Assembly: GCA_002189035.1 (NCBI GenBank)
Contig: NEEC01000012.1
Coordinates: forward strand, 1,860,001 to 1,924,000
Length of the DNA stretch: 64,000 nucleotides
Origin: Utricularia gibba
Lineage: Eukaryota > Streptophyta > Magnoliopsida > Lamiales > Lentibulariaceae
Direction: 5' to 3'
Made by a program: the position numbers and the translations under genes. Below the pieces are notes generated by a model. The model was not told the DNA's origin, did no database searches, and saw only the letters and a list, made by a program, of their open reading frames with translations. Within the stretch, counting starts at the first letter, position 1, and each line of letters begins with the position of its first letter. Shown piece by piece: positions 52,143 through 62,640 of this stretch.

Positions 52143-53205
52143 CGATTGACATATGTTGGATACGGGATATGAGTGATAAATATTAATAAGTACATTAAAA
52201 AATGAAAATTTAAAATTGAAATTCAATATTCCACATCTCATTTAATATTTTTTTATTTTTTTATTTATATTAAAAATAATAAAAAAGATAATTACCTTTT
52301 ATATAAATAAAATATTTATTATATTATTTGTAATTTATCAACAAAATTATATTTCATTCGATATATATGTGTATATATATAGATGTAACAACTCAATCAA
52401 GGCAACCTAAGGAACTGTACTATGAATAACATTAGCAACACAAACATATTCTACAAAAACCAATAACTTCGAAAATACATGTGATTGTTTACTCCAGATA
52501 CAACGGACCTCAATTATAATGCTTCTCTAGGTAGCCTTAGGCACGAGTTAGCACTTGAGTCACAAGTCAAATTTGATGAGTCAGGATAATAAAGATAACC
52601 CGTCCAGTCACGAGTCAAAAAGTTATACATTTGACTCGACTCTTATCATGAGTTATTTGGAGTCGAATATTTAAAATACAAACACTGTATTTAATCTATT
52701 TAGTACTTGTCATAATTTGTGAAAAAAATAACATCACAATTTATACAGTACCATTTGTTTTCCACTCAGTGTTTTTCCATAATTTAAAAAAATCAGTAGC
52801 ACTATCTAGAATCACATATACACTAAACCGATGCTTGTCATAACTTGTGAGATATAACAATATTATACAACGCAATATTTGTGTTTCTTAATGCTTATCA
52901 TATATATATATATTAAAAAAATACAAGTTGACTTGGATAAAAAAATATATGATTCAGTACGAGTCAACTCAAGAGTTACTCGAATTAACTCGTACTAGGT
53001 AGTAGTGCCCATATGTAAAAAAGATGGATAATAAATTTTGTGGAGCCCAAGATTGGACACTTGTCTCCTAGAACTATTTTGTGTTTTGTGTGCCTCGTGA
53101 TCTGAAGGCATAGCTTGAAGAAAGTACAAAGTCTCTTCTGTGATCAACACCACGGCAGCATTGGCGCTTGGAGACATTTCTAAGAATTTAATGGGTCCTG
53201 TTACT
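52143..53205. other. AT-rich spacer to the right of the MULE
   Basis: The first 29 bases contain the target duplication and the short tail of the inverted repeat. The rest is AT-rich with runs of TA, and a stretch at 52540-52690 and 52920-53000 with many copies of GAGTCA/GACTCG-like words. No coding frame is supported. Confidence 0.5.
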
Positions 53206-54110
53206 CGTTCTTGCACCATAAATACATCACATTTGGTATAGAGCAATCTTTCTGTACCTGTGAGATGGAAGAATTGAAGGAAATGATAAAAGCTCTTCAC
53301 ACCCAAATGGAACCATGCATGACTGCTTTAGAGCAGCAATTGGAGTCTCATCGTTGGGAACCATCTGTGGAGAGCTCCAAAACTTTACTTTTTGTTGTTG
53401 TTTTTCTTGCAGAATTGCTTGTGAGAGTTCATCCTATTTTGCTATCACCAATCATGTGGGAAAACAACTCGAAATGGAGAAACATGATGCCCCTTACTAC
53501 TAGCAACCCAGAATCAACCAATTACGTGTATAAGTGCCCAAATATAATGCTGAATCCGACCCCTTAGGATGGTTAACAGATGCGAGCATGCATTCAAACA
53601 TCATAGCACACATGATGAGAACATGCACCGTATGTTCTCAAGTAGCAAGAGGGTTTAGCCCAAAACTGGTTTATATGGTTACAGAGGAATAATATCCCGG
53701 TTTGAAATGTAATGAGTTCAAAAGATTTTGAAATCTACACTTTGGTTGGTTCTTAGAATTGGGCATCAGTATGATCCATTTCGCAAATCCATTTAAGATA
53801 GGAAGCTTAGAAGACTACAACCATTGCTTCTGGGAAATGGCAGTCACGGTTCAAAACTATAGATGCCAAGACCTTGGCACTGTTACTACACAGCAAGAAC
53901 TGAACCTTCAAAAGAGTACGTAAAAATCAACATAAAAAGAGAAAAAGAACACTTGACTGTAAACTATCAGGGCAATCAGACTACCCAAATTGAAAACCAA
54001 ACCACGAAAAAAGGAGAATCAAATACCTACCATGGAAGGAATTCGAAGAACCAAAGGCCAAAAACCTTTGCTTGCATTATGATGAGAAATTCATCCTGAG
54101 GCACAAATGC
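53206..54110 (+). mobile_element. Ty3/gypsy gag remnant (spacer copy)
   Basis: A decayed gag start (MEELKEMIKALHTQMEPCMT) is followed by sequence parallel to 59171 onward, including the KEHLTVNYQGNQTTQIENQT stretch and a damaged knuckle region. Many stops and indels. It forms the first part of the direct repeat that also contains a DNL gene fragment. Confidence 0.55.
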
Positions 54111-54527
54111 ATGAACCTATTTTTATTTTAGAATTCATTCACAATGAATTCCAAGATGATGGGGTATTCGAGGTGCATATGTTTTTTTCGATGAAAAAGG
54201 CCTATTTCGATCAAGTAAACTTTTAGCACATGAATCAATTAATCAACCAGTTAACCGATGTAAACCAATTGATTCCCAGAACACTTCTGCTTCATCAAGA
54301 AAACAGCACATAAAAATCTTTCAGTCAACACATACTAATGCTTTCCATATTTATTTCAGAGAACTGAAACCATAAAAAGCCAGCATACTAATGCTTTCGT
54401 GGTTCATCGCAACAAATTGTTAACTTGACTTGGCGAAAAAATGGCAACCGCAGCTTAATTCTTGCCAGCAAGATCCTCTAAGGTAATATTCAAAGAATCA
54501 GCAGACACCTTCTTGACTGTCTCACCC
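53494..54527 (+). repeat. Direct repeat 1, diverged copy of 59171-60333
   Basis: Over about 1 kb the two blocks share order and orientation: the AACCCAGAATCAACCAATTA start, the gag remnant, GAATTCATT(C/G)ACAATGAATTCC, CAGAGAACTGAAACCA and the 3' end of the DNL gene. Substitutions and small indels are frequent, so this duplication is older than the last homogenisation of the inverted repeat. The two blocks flank the GDSL D-E pair. Confidence 0.75.
54455..54527 (-). pseudogene. Fragment of the DNL zinc-finger gene (last codons only)
   Basis: Minus-strand sequence encodes GETVKKVSADSLNITLEDLA plus GKN and a stop, matching the C-terminus of the DNL protein at 60262-60684 with one change (GSAD to VSAD). 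It is cut off at about 54527, where the inverted-repeat tail begins. Only the 3' end and downstream DNA were copied. Confidence 0.85.
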
Positions 54528-54712
54528 ATATCCCGTATCCAACATATGTGAATCGGGTGCATAACACACGACACGTTTCGAAGAAACTGATAATGCATTT
54601 GTGGTTACTGTCAACGCTGAACAAATCAAAGAATGTGTTGTTAGCTAGCTACAGGGGCAAATGGGGAAGGGATCCAGGAGAACAGGAAAGGGGATTTGTT
54701 TGTCCCTCAGAC

Positions 54713-56034
54713 TCAGGAGAAGGGGGACGGCAAGGCTGTGCAGTTGAGGGCGGCGAGGGTGGGCTGGATGAGGCTCTGCTCGATGCGGACGGCGATCTCC
54801 TGTGTGAAGTGGATGCCATCCCAAAACATGTGGTGTGCGGGGTCCGAGCACACGGGCACTCCTGCAGTCCCGCAGAACCTGTTGCTGCTGTAGTCGTACT
54901 CTCCTCCGATGCCGCAGCACGCCTTCAGGGCGGTGTCCGCGTGTCCCTCTGTAACACACGCCATAACCAGTCAAAAATGGGAACGGCGGGTGTATCTATG
55001 TATGCATGTACGTACCTTGATTCAATCTGTCGAGGACCTGCAAGAAGCCCTCGTCGAAGGCTCCGTAGATGAGGGTGACGTTGGGGAACTCCTGCCCCAA
55101 ACTGTTGATGCCTCGCCGGAGATAATTGTTCTTCAGGTTGATGAGTCTGTTGACGCTGTTGAGGCATCCCAAACGGTCGTACGCCGCGGGATCATCGGAG
55201 GGCATGGCGGAGAGGATGTAGGGGGAGCAGCCGAGGGGAGCACTTGCGGGGATGACGATGAGCCTGGCGCCCATGGTGATGAGCTCCTGCAAGGCAAGCG
55301 GGGGTTGGTATCAGTATGCTCTGAAGAACATGGAGGAGAGCTGGACAGAAATGAATTGGTTAGTTAGTTACCCTGGTGGCCTTGATTTGTTCTCTGGTGA
55401 TGGGGCCGATGTAGGACTGCGCTTCCTGGAGGGTTCTCCCTTGCGTCAAGGCGTATCCGATGTCATTTGCCTCGAGGTCCCCCAAGAGCACGAGCGAATT
55501 GGCCAGCCTGTTGGGGATGCAGTCGGCCGAGGATGAGCCGCACACCGACCGGAGGTGGGTTCTGAACCATTCGAGCTGGGTGGTGAGGGAAACTGCGTAG
55601 GGCGGGATCCGAATGCCCCGGCGAGAGAAGAACCCGTGGTCCATCACCGGACTCCTGGCGACCGAAAAGATGACGCCGTTGCTGGAATTGGACCTCTCCG
55701 ACAGGTAAGGAACGATCTCCGGGAACCCGAAGTCAAAGGCGGCGAAGTCAAAATCAACGAGGCCGTCGGACCATCGCCCGTTGGGGGTGCCGGGATAAGT
55801 CCGGCCGTAGGGGGCACGCGTGGCGGGCAATGATCTCCCCCATGGCTGGACAAGGACGGAGTTGCCGACGTCGGTGGCGCCGTCGCCGAAGTGGTAAAGA
55901 TAGGGAAACGGGCACACGGGGTTTGCAGGCAATTGATTACTACTACTGCTGCTGTTACCCGTCGTCTGGGAGGAAGCGAGAGCAAAGGCACTGGCGAGTG
56001 CCACGAGCAGCAAGAGCCGAGAGAGAGAGCCCAT
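54713..56034 (-). CDS. GDSL-lipase-like copy D, same sequence as copy C
   Basis: Exons 56034-55372, 55286-55016 and 54948-54713, 389 residues. All frames read the same as copy C, including the FGDG block I and the EANDIG and DGIHFT segments. TATA box at 56106-56113. It points into the spacer, converging on copy C across the MULE. Confidence 0.87.
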
Positions 56035-57690
56035 GAGGATGATGATGATGCTGTGTAAGGGAATGCCGAATGATGATGATGGTTTCTGGTCGCAGACAGC
56101 GCGCCTATTTATAGGCTGCCGGGAACGGAAAATGTCAACTTTTCCGTTTTCATTGGACCGCTGACTTTCTACTCCTCTCGTCGTGTTTTTCTTTGTCTTC
56201 AGCCCGCGTATGAATTTTATACGATGAGTGATTCAAACATTAATAAATACAAATCTCACCGCTGTCTTTTCCCCCCTTCTAAACAACGTGCATCTGCTTT
56301 TGAGCATTTTGTATCGGAACCATCGTCTCACATTTCTATTTCTAATTTTTTTAATTAAAAATAGATACTTTTATAAATATTATAAAAGCTCATGAATACT
56401 ATGGTCTTCAATGCTATAGTCTTCCAAATATCATGGCATTTATTTATGATTATAAATGATGGTACAGTAGAAAATCAAATAAACAATGGATTATTTTGAA
56501 GAATAATCATACTACAACATCAAAATTTTCAAATTTCACCATCTTTTAATATTTGTTTGAATAATAACTATCTTACATTAATAAATATGAGTTAAATTAA
56601 TAAAAATATGCATATATTGATAAAAATAACCAAAATACATTTACTTCATTTTTATATAAATCATGTAGTATTTTATATTTATATTCATTATTAGATAATG
56701 TTTATAAGAAAATAATAAAAAAGATTTTATCACTTAATAAAAATATTAAATATATATTTTAAAAATTGTTTACAAAACATATAAATGTATTTTTAAAAAC
56801 TGTATTTCAAAAATAATTGATTTTTAAGGTTTGAAAATATTTTTTAAAATAAATATTTATATGTGCTTCAATTTTTTATATTTATTTACAATTTTTCTAA
56901 GCTAAATTATTTTAAAATTTACTATATTCGATTTCGTTCAATCGCATTCAACGATATCTAATAACACTCTGTAAAGATATTATACCATAATATCTTATAG
57001 GGTACAACAGCATACTTAATAAACACGCGATAACTTTAAAATACATACAATGTTAAATCTGATAAATATCCCACGATATCCTGTGATAATTAATATTAAA
57101 AAAAATTTGAAAAATCATATTTAAAATAAATTAAAATAGTTATTATTTAAAATAACCCAATAAATGATCAGATACAGTACGTGGGCCTAGGGGAGAACTG
57201 GAGCACTGGGCAGAAGGGCGAATTGCCCATTTAGCCGCCCATGACTGGATGGGGAATTCTCGTCAACCACTAGGGTTGCCATTTGGGATGACATGGCCAT
57301 GGCATCATCCACTTTTATTTCCTAATTATTACACGAAATGATTTAATGAATAAATAAAAAATTAGATATATGCATGAGAAAAATGGTGATGTTCATTATT
57401 CATCTTTTACTAATTTTGTAGTGACGTCAGATACAGTAAAATAAGAATATTAGAAATTTAATATGGACTGAGTGCACGTGGCGTGCAGGGGTTAGGTGGT
57501 CTTTGAATGGAAGCCGTACGCGTGAGGAGCACACGACGCCGTATGTTGAATTCATCAACACGTAACTGTGAAATGGCCTTTGACATCTCCAATTCCATTC
57601 TCCGGCAGCCTATAAAGAGGCGCGCTCTCTGCGACCAGAGACCCATCATCATCATTCGGCATTCCCATACACAGCATCATCATCATCGTC
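56035..57690. promoter_or_regulatory. Divergent promoter region of GDSL copies D and E
   Basis: Mirror of 45463-47118, of the same length. TATA boxes at 56106-56113 (copy D) and 57611-57617 (copy E). AT-rich, no coding frame. Confidence 0.62.
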
Positions 57691-59088
57691 ATGGGCTCCC
57701 TCTCTCGGCTCTTGCTGCTCGTCGCACTCGCCAGTGCCTGTGCTCTCGCTTCCTCCCAGACGACGGGTAACAGCAGCAGCAGCAGAAGTAGTAATCACTT
57801 GCCTTCAAACCCCGTGTGCCCGTTTCCCTACCTTTACCACTTCGGCGACGGCGCCACCGACGTCGGCAACTCCGTCCTTGTCCAGCCATGGGGGAGATCA
57901 TTGCCAGCCACGCGTGCCCCCTACGGCCGGACTTATCCCGGCACCCCCAACGGGCGATGGTCCGACGGCCTCGTTGATTTCGACTTCGCCGCCTTTGACT
58001 TCGGGTTCCCGGAGATCGTTCCTTACCTGTCGGAGAAGTCCAATTCCAGCAACGGCGTAATCTTTTCGGTCGCCAGGAGTCCGGTGATGGACCACGGGTT
58101 CTTCTCTCGCCGGGGCATTCGGATCCCGCCCTACGCAGTTTCCCTCACCACCCAGCTCGAATGGTTCAGAACCCACCTCCGGTCGGTGTGCGGCTCATCC
58201 TCGGCCGACTGCATCCCCAACAGGCTGGCCAATTCGCTCGTGCTCTTGGGGGACCTCGAGGCAAATGACATCGGATACGCCTTGACGCAAGGGAGGACCC
58301 TCCAGGAAGCACAGTCCTACATCGGCCCCATCACCAGAGAACAAATCAAGGCAACCAGGGTAACTAACTAATTCATCACTCCTTCAATTTATGTTGAAGT
58401 CTCCTGAAATCATACTGATACCAAACCCTGCTTGCCTTGCAGGAGCTCATCACCATGGGCGCCAGGCTCATCGTCATCCCCGCAAGCGCTCCCCTCGGCT
58501 GCTTCCCCTACATCCTCTCCGCCATGCCCTCCGATGATCCCGCGGCGTACGATCGTTTGGGATGCCTCAACAGCGTCAACAGGCTCATCAACCTGAAGAA
58601 CAATTATCTCCGGCGAGCCATCGACAATTTGGGGCAGGAGTTCCCCAACGTCACACTCATCTACGGAGCCTTCGACGAGGGCTTCTTGCAGGTCCTCGAC
58701 AGATTGAATCAAGGTACGTACATGCATTCATAGATACACCCGCCGTTCCCATTTTTGACTGGTTATGGCGTGTGTTGCAGAAGGACACGCGGACACCGCC
58801 CTGAAGGCGTGCTGCGGCATCGGAGGAGAGTACGACTACAGCAGCAACAGGTTCTGCGGGACTGCAGGAGTGCCCGTGTGCTCGGAACCCGCACACCACA
58901 TGTTTTGGGACGGCATCCACTTCACACAGGAGATCGCCGTCCGCATCGAGCAGAGCCTCATCCAGCCCACTCTCGCCGCCCTCAACTGCACAGCCTTGCC
59001 GTCCCCTTCTCCTGAGCCTGAGGGACAAATAAATCCCCTTTCCTCTTCTTCTGGATCCCTTCTCCATGGCACAGATTTGCCCATGTAG
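57691..59088 (+). CDS. GDSL-lipase-like copy E, C-terminus extended by one missing C
   Basis: Exons 57691-58359, 58443-58713 and 58781-59088. Counterpart of copy B with an unbroken exon 1 (five G after CCAT), so signal peptide, FGDG block I and all later blocks are in one frame. Near the end the run at 59003-59006 has four C where copies A, B, C and D have five. This replaces the usual LPSPFS stop with LPSPSPEPEGQINPL and a stop at 59086-59088. The other four copies agree against it, so the extension is probably an error. With five C the stop would fall at about 59013-59015. Confidence 0.82.
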
Positions 59089-59170
59089 CTAGCTAACAAC
59101 ACATTCTTTGATTTGTCACACTCTTACAGCAAGTGTAAGTTTTCCCATTGCTTTATACAATCGGAAAGAT

Positions 59171-60333
59171 TTTACTACTGGAAACCCAGAATCAACCAAT
59201 TACGTCAATAAGTGCCCAAATATAATGGTGAATCCGACCCCTTAGGATGGCTTTACAGATGTGAGCATGCATTCAAACATCATAGCACAGATGATGAGAA
59301 CAACCACCGTGTGATCTAATGTATCAAGAGGGTTTAGCACAAAACTGGTTTATATGGTTACAGAGCAATAATCTCCCGGTTTGAAATGTCATGAGTTCAA
59401 AAGATTTTGAAATCTACAGTTTGGTTCTTAGAATTGGACATCCAATATGATGCATTTCGCAAAGCTATCTATAATAGGAAGCTTAGAACACTACAACCAT
59501 TGCTTCTGGGAAATGGCAGTCACAGTTCAAAGCTTGGATCCCATGAACAAAATGCGCATATACTTGAATGGATTACCCGATGACCTTAAGAATCAAGTTA
59601 CACTCTAGAATCCTTGCAACACTATAGATGCCACGAGCTTGGTGCTATTACTACACAGCAAGAACGGAACCTTCAAAGGAGTAGGCAAAATCAACATAAA
59701 TAGAGAAAAAGAACACTTGAATGTAAACCATCAGGACAATGAGACTACCCAAATAGAAAACCAAACTACAAAAAAAGGAGAATCTCATATCAATGACCCT
59801 AAAACAGCTACCACGGAAGGAATTCGAAGAACCAAAGGCCAAAAACCTTTGCTTGCATTATGATGAGAAATTCATCCCAAGGCACAAATGCAAGATACTA
59901 TTTTTTTCAGAATTCATTGACAATGAATTCCAAGGCGATAGGGAGGCCGAGGGGCATTTGTTTTTCAATGAAAAAGGCCTATTTCGATCAAGTAAACCGT
60001 TAACACATAAATCAATTAATCAAACCAGTTAACCGATGTAAACCAATCGATTCCAAGAACACTTCTGCTTCAACAAGAAAACAGCACATACAAATCTTAC
60101 AGTCAACACATACTAATGCTTTCCATATTTATTTCAGAGAACTGAAACCAAGAAAAAAAAAAGCCAGCATTTGACTGCAGGATCAAGAAAGCCTTATCTC
60201 ATGCTCGTCGTTCATTGCAAGAAACTGTTAACGTGGCTCGGCCAAAAATGGCCACCACAGCTTAATTCTTGCCAGCAAGATCCTCTAAAGTAATATTCAA
60301 AGAATCAGCAGACCCCTTCTTAACTGTCTCCCC
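59171..60333 (+). repeat. Direct repeat 2, parent-like copy
   Basis: Partner of 53494-54527. Because it continues into an intact DNL gene, this is the likely source copy. Confidence 0.72.
59180..60000 (+). mobile_element. Ty3/gypsy gag remnant (right arm and beyond)
   Basis: Same remnant as 43260-43990, here continuing past the arm edge (59893) with KILFFSEFIDNEFQGDREAE. Several stops. It lies downstream of the DNL gene on the opposite strand. Confidence 0.55.
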
Positions 60334-61232
60334 ACGAGAAGCCAAAAACTCTTCAACACTTCCTGGATCCCCAAACCATCCCAGTCGATCAGCAATCAAA
60401 TGCAGATTGTTGCACCCATCACATCTTGCGATGACAATGCCTTTGTCGTACGATTCCCTGCAAGCTGTCTTAACTGATCGTGTATCACAAACTTTGCAGG
60501 TGAACACCATTACGAAATCATGCCTTTTAGACACCTTCAGCTTTGAATTTACTGCAGTCTCTATGCTTCCTGGAGTTGAAGCAGAACTCCCAGTTCCCGA
60601 TGCTGAGCTGCAGGTTCCGGCATCTGGTTCTCGGTGGGCAAGAGCAGTGTTGGATTCAGCAGGAGAGTGACATCTCCTTGTATACTGTCTATTGGTGTAA
60701 GGAAAATACGGTGACGAAGTACCAATCCATGAGATATCTGCAGCAGAAGATTTTCTCTAAAGTTTAAGGGAAAGTAATTGAAAGCGTTACTTGCATTTCA
60801 AATAAGTCTTAACCCTGCTAATTCCCGATACTCTAACATAAACCAGTGAACTTAGAGTGGACCTAAACTGTAACACTAACTGCCACAGCTCGAATGCACG
60901 CAATGATATAAAATAAGCCAAAATGAGCATATAAAATTCGATTCCATGAATCATGCTGATTTTCACTAAGCTTCATACATTTATCTCAGCTATAAATATT
61001 CAGAACCTTAAATTAACCCTAATGCAGATCAAATTGCATCCCCCAGTCCGTTCACTAAATCAAAATACAAACTTAACCAAACCCCAACTTCCGAAAAGGC
61101 AAACAAACCCATATATAAATTGCCATACAGACGTGTGACTTGTGAGAAAAGGATGCGACGTGGGTCACCTCTAGAAAGCCGAATTGGAGGAGATTTTGAA
61201 GCCAGGAGAGAGAGAACCCGACGAGCCGCCAT
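60262..61232 (-). CDS. DNL-type zinc-finger protein (Zim17/HEP1 family), organellar Hsp70 escort
   Basis: Two exons in phase: 61232-61140 and 60684-60262, 171 residues. Exon 1 is an Arg-rich, acid-free leader (MAARRVLSLLASKSPPIRLS) typical of mitochondrial or plastid import. Exon 2 has a Ser/Thr-rich linker and then the DNL zinc ribbon: FTCKVCDTRS and ARCDGCNNLHLIADRLGWFG, with two CxxC pairs, and the characteristic SVEEFL and ITLEDL segments. Family members keep organellar Hsp70 soluble and active. An upstream in-frame ATG at 61289 exists, but the MAARR start gives the better leader. The frame is intact. A diverged fragment of the 3' end is at 54455-54527. Confidence 0.9.
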
Positions 61233-62640
61233 CGGCTGATAAGCTGCTTTCTGAAGCGCTTTGCTCTGCCACGACCTCAAGTGTCTCAATTCATCGCTCT
61301 TTGTCTAAATGCAAATTAGGGCAGCGTAATGCACAAGAAATCAGTGGAAGAGGGGAGACTTGGCTTGGTACGTAGGTTCGGGTCGCCCGAGAGATTCAAA
61401 CCTTGCATAATGGACTACCGGGTTGGATATGTTACCCGAATCCTCACAAGCGAGATGCGGGCCATGGGCCGCGGATCATGCTTTCTAACCCTCAATTTAC
61501 GACGTCATTAAAATAATCAAATTTCAGTTTACTTTTTGCAATATTTAAATAAATTAGAAAAAAATGTTATTGGTCATTGTGGGATTATAGATTGCGGACA
61601 ACTGGTTTTCTGAAATTATTTTTTAATTATTGCATTTTCGATAAACTTTTATAATAACATATGTTTTTTTCAATTAAAATGAAATTTAACTAAAAAAGTA
61701 TTTAAATTATTTCCATTTAGATATATACATTATATAATTAAAATTTAAAGTATGTAAATATATAAGTTTGGATAAAATGGTAAAATTGGTAGTCATTATT
61801 AAGAAAAATGGAAAAATTAATCCTCATTTTTTAATGTTCATCCCATCGTTTAAAACTTATAGTGCAATTAATTCTCACTATTTTAAAATATTAGAAAAAT
61901 TGGTTGTTAAAAATTTAATATTCAATATTTGCTTAAATAGTTTGGTATTGGGCTAAACATGATTTTATTGATATTAGTTTGCAATAAAATCATTAGTTCA
62001 AGTATAAACTGAACTAGTAAAAAGTTCATGAAAAAAATATGTGGATTTGATTTTAGGATAAGGTGAATTTCAGCGATGAAGCAACATGTGAATCTTCTAG
62101 TGATATGAGGTTGTACGTAATGGTTTTGAGTAGATGATAATATGATGATAAGATTTATTGATTTTATGGTTAGTCATTGAAGTGAGTTATTTATCTTAGA
62201 TTAGATATTATCTCTTAAAATTGTAAATGTATTATTGATTCTTTATCTTACTTGTGAACGTTGTGTCAATCTATATTGATTGAGATCAATGGTGTATTAA
62301 AAAATTGATATTGGATTTTATGTAAGCCAAAGAAGTCTAGCTATCTGGGTGTATCATGATGAACAAATTATGTATTTCTTATTTTTTATATTCGTTAGCA
62401 TTATATATATATAAAATAAATAGTTTAATCCAACATCCGGAACATAACATAAAGTTCCAAACTTTTTAACATTTGAAAAATTTGTTCCTAATAAATATGT
62501 ATATTATTTATATTTATATATTTATTTACATTTTTTCTAATCAGAAATATTTTGGCATAGTATCATTGGGCCATACTCAATTACACTTGACAATGCCTAT
62601 CTAATAAACAATTATATTATAATATAACCATCTGATACGA
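61233..62640. other. Intergenic DNA upstream of the DNL gene
   Basis: The first 250 bases have mixed composition and are the likely DNL promoter. From about 61510 on the DNA is AT-rich with no supported frame. Confidence 0.5.

Larger units (their letters stand above)
54547..59893. repeat. Right arm of the 5347-bp inverted repeat
   Basis: Reverse complement of 43260-48606, carrying GDSL copies D (-) and E (+). Its outer edge runs without interruption into DNA that leads to the DNL gene, so this arm sits in the ancestral context on that side. Its inner edge passes through an unoccupied MULE target site into direct repeat 1. Confidence 0.9.

Noticed and set aside
48081-55072. Long antisense frames inside the GDSL genes (such as 48081-48605 minus and 54548-55072 plus, 174 codons)
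   Set aside because: They are shadows of GC-rich coding sequence. They cover GDSL exons and introns on the opposite strand and match nothing I know.
59013-59088. C-terminal extension of GDSL copy E as a real protein variant
   Set aside because: Four of five copies have five C and stop at LPSPFS. One missing C in a homopolymer explains the extension.
62615-62640. TATCAGATGG near 62625 as a primer-binding site beside an LTR
   Set aside because: It lies on the wrong side of the integrase for a single element and the match to the initiator-tRNA site is partial. Without LTR ends I cannot support it.
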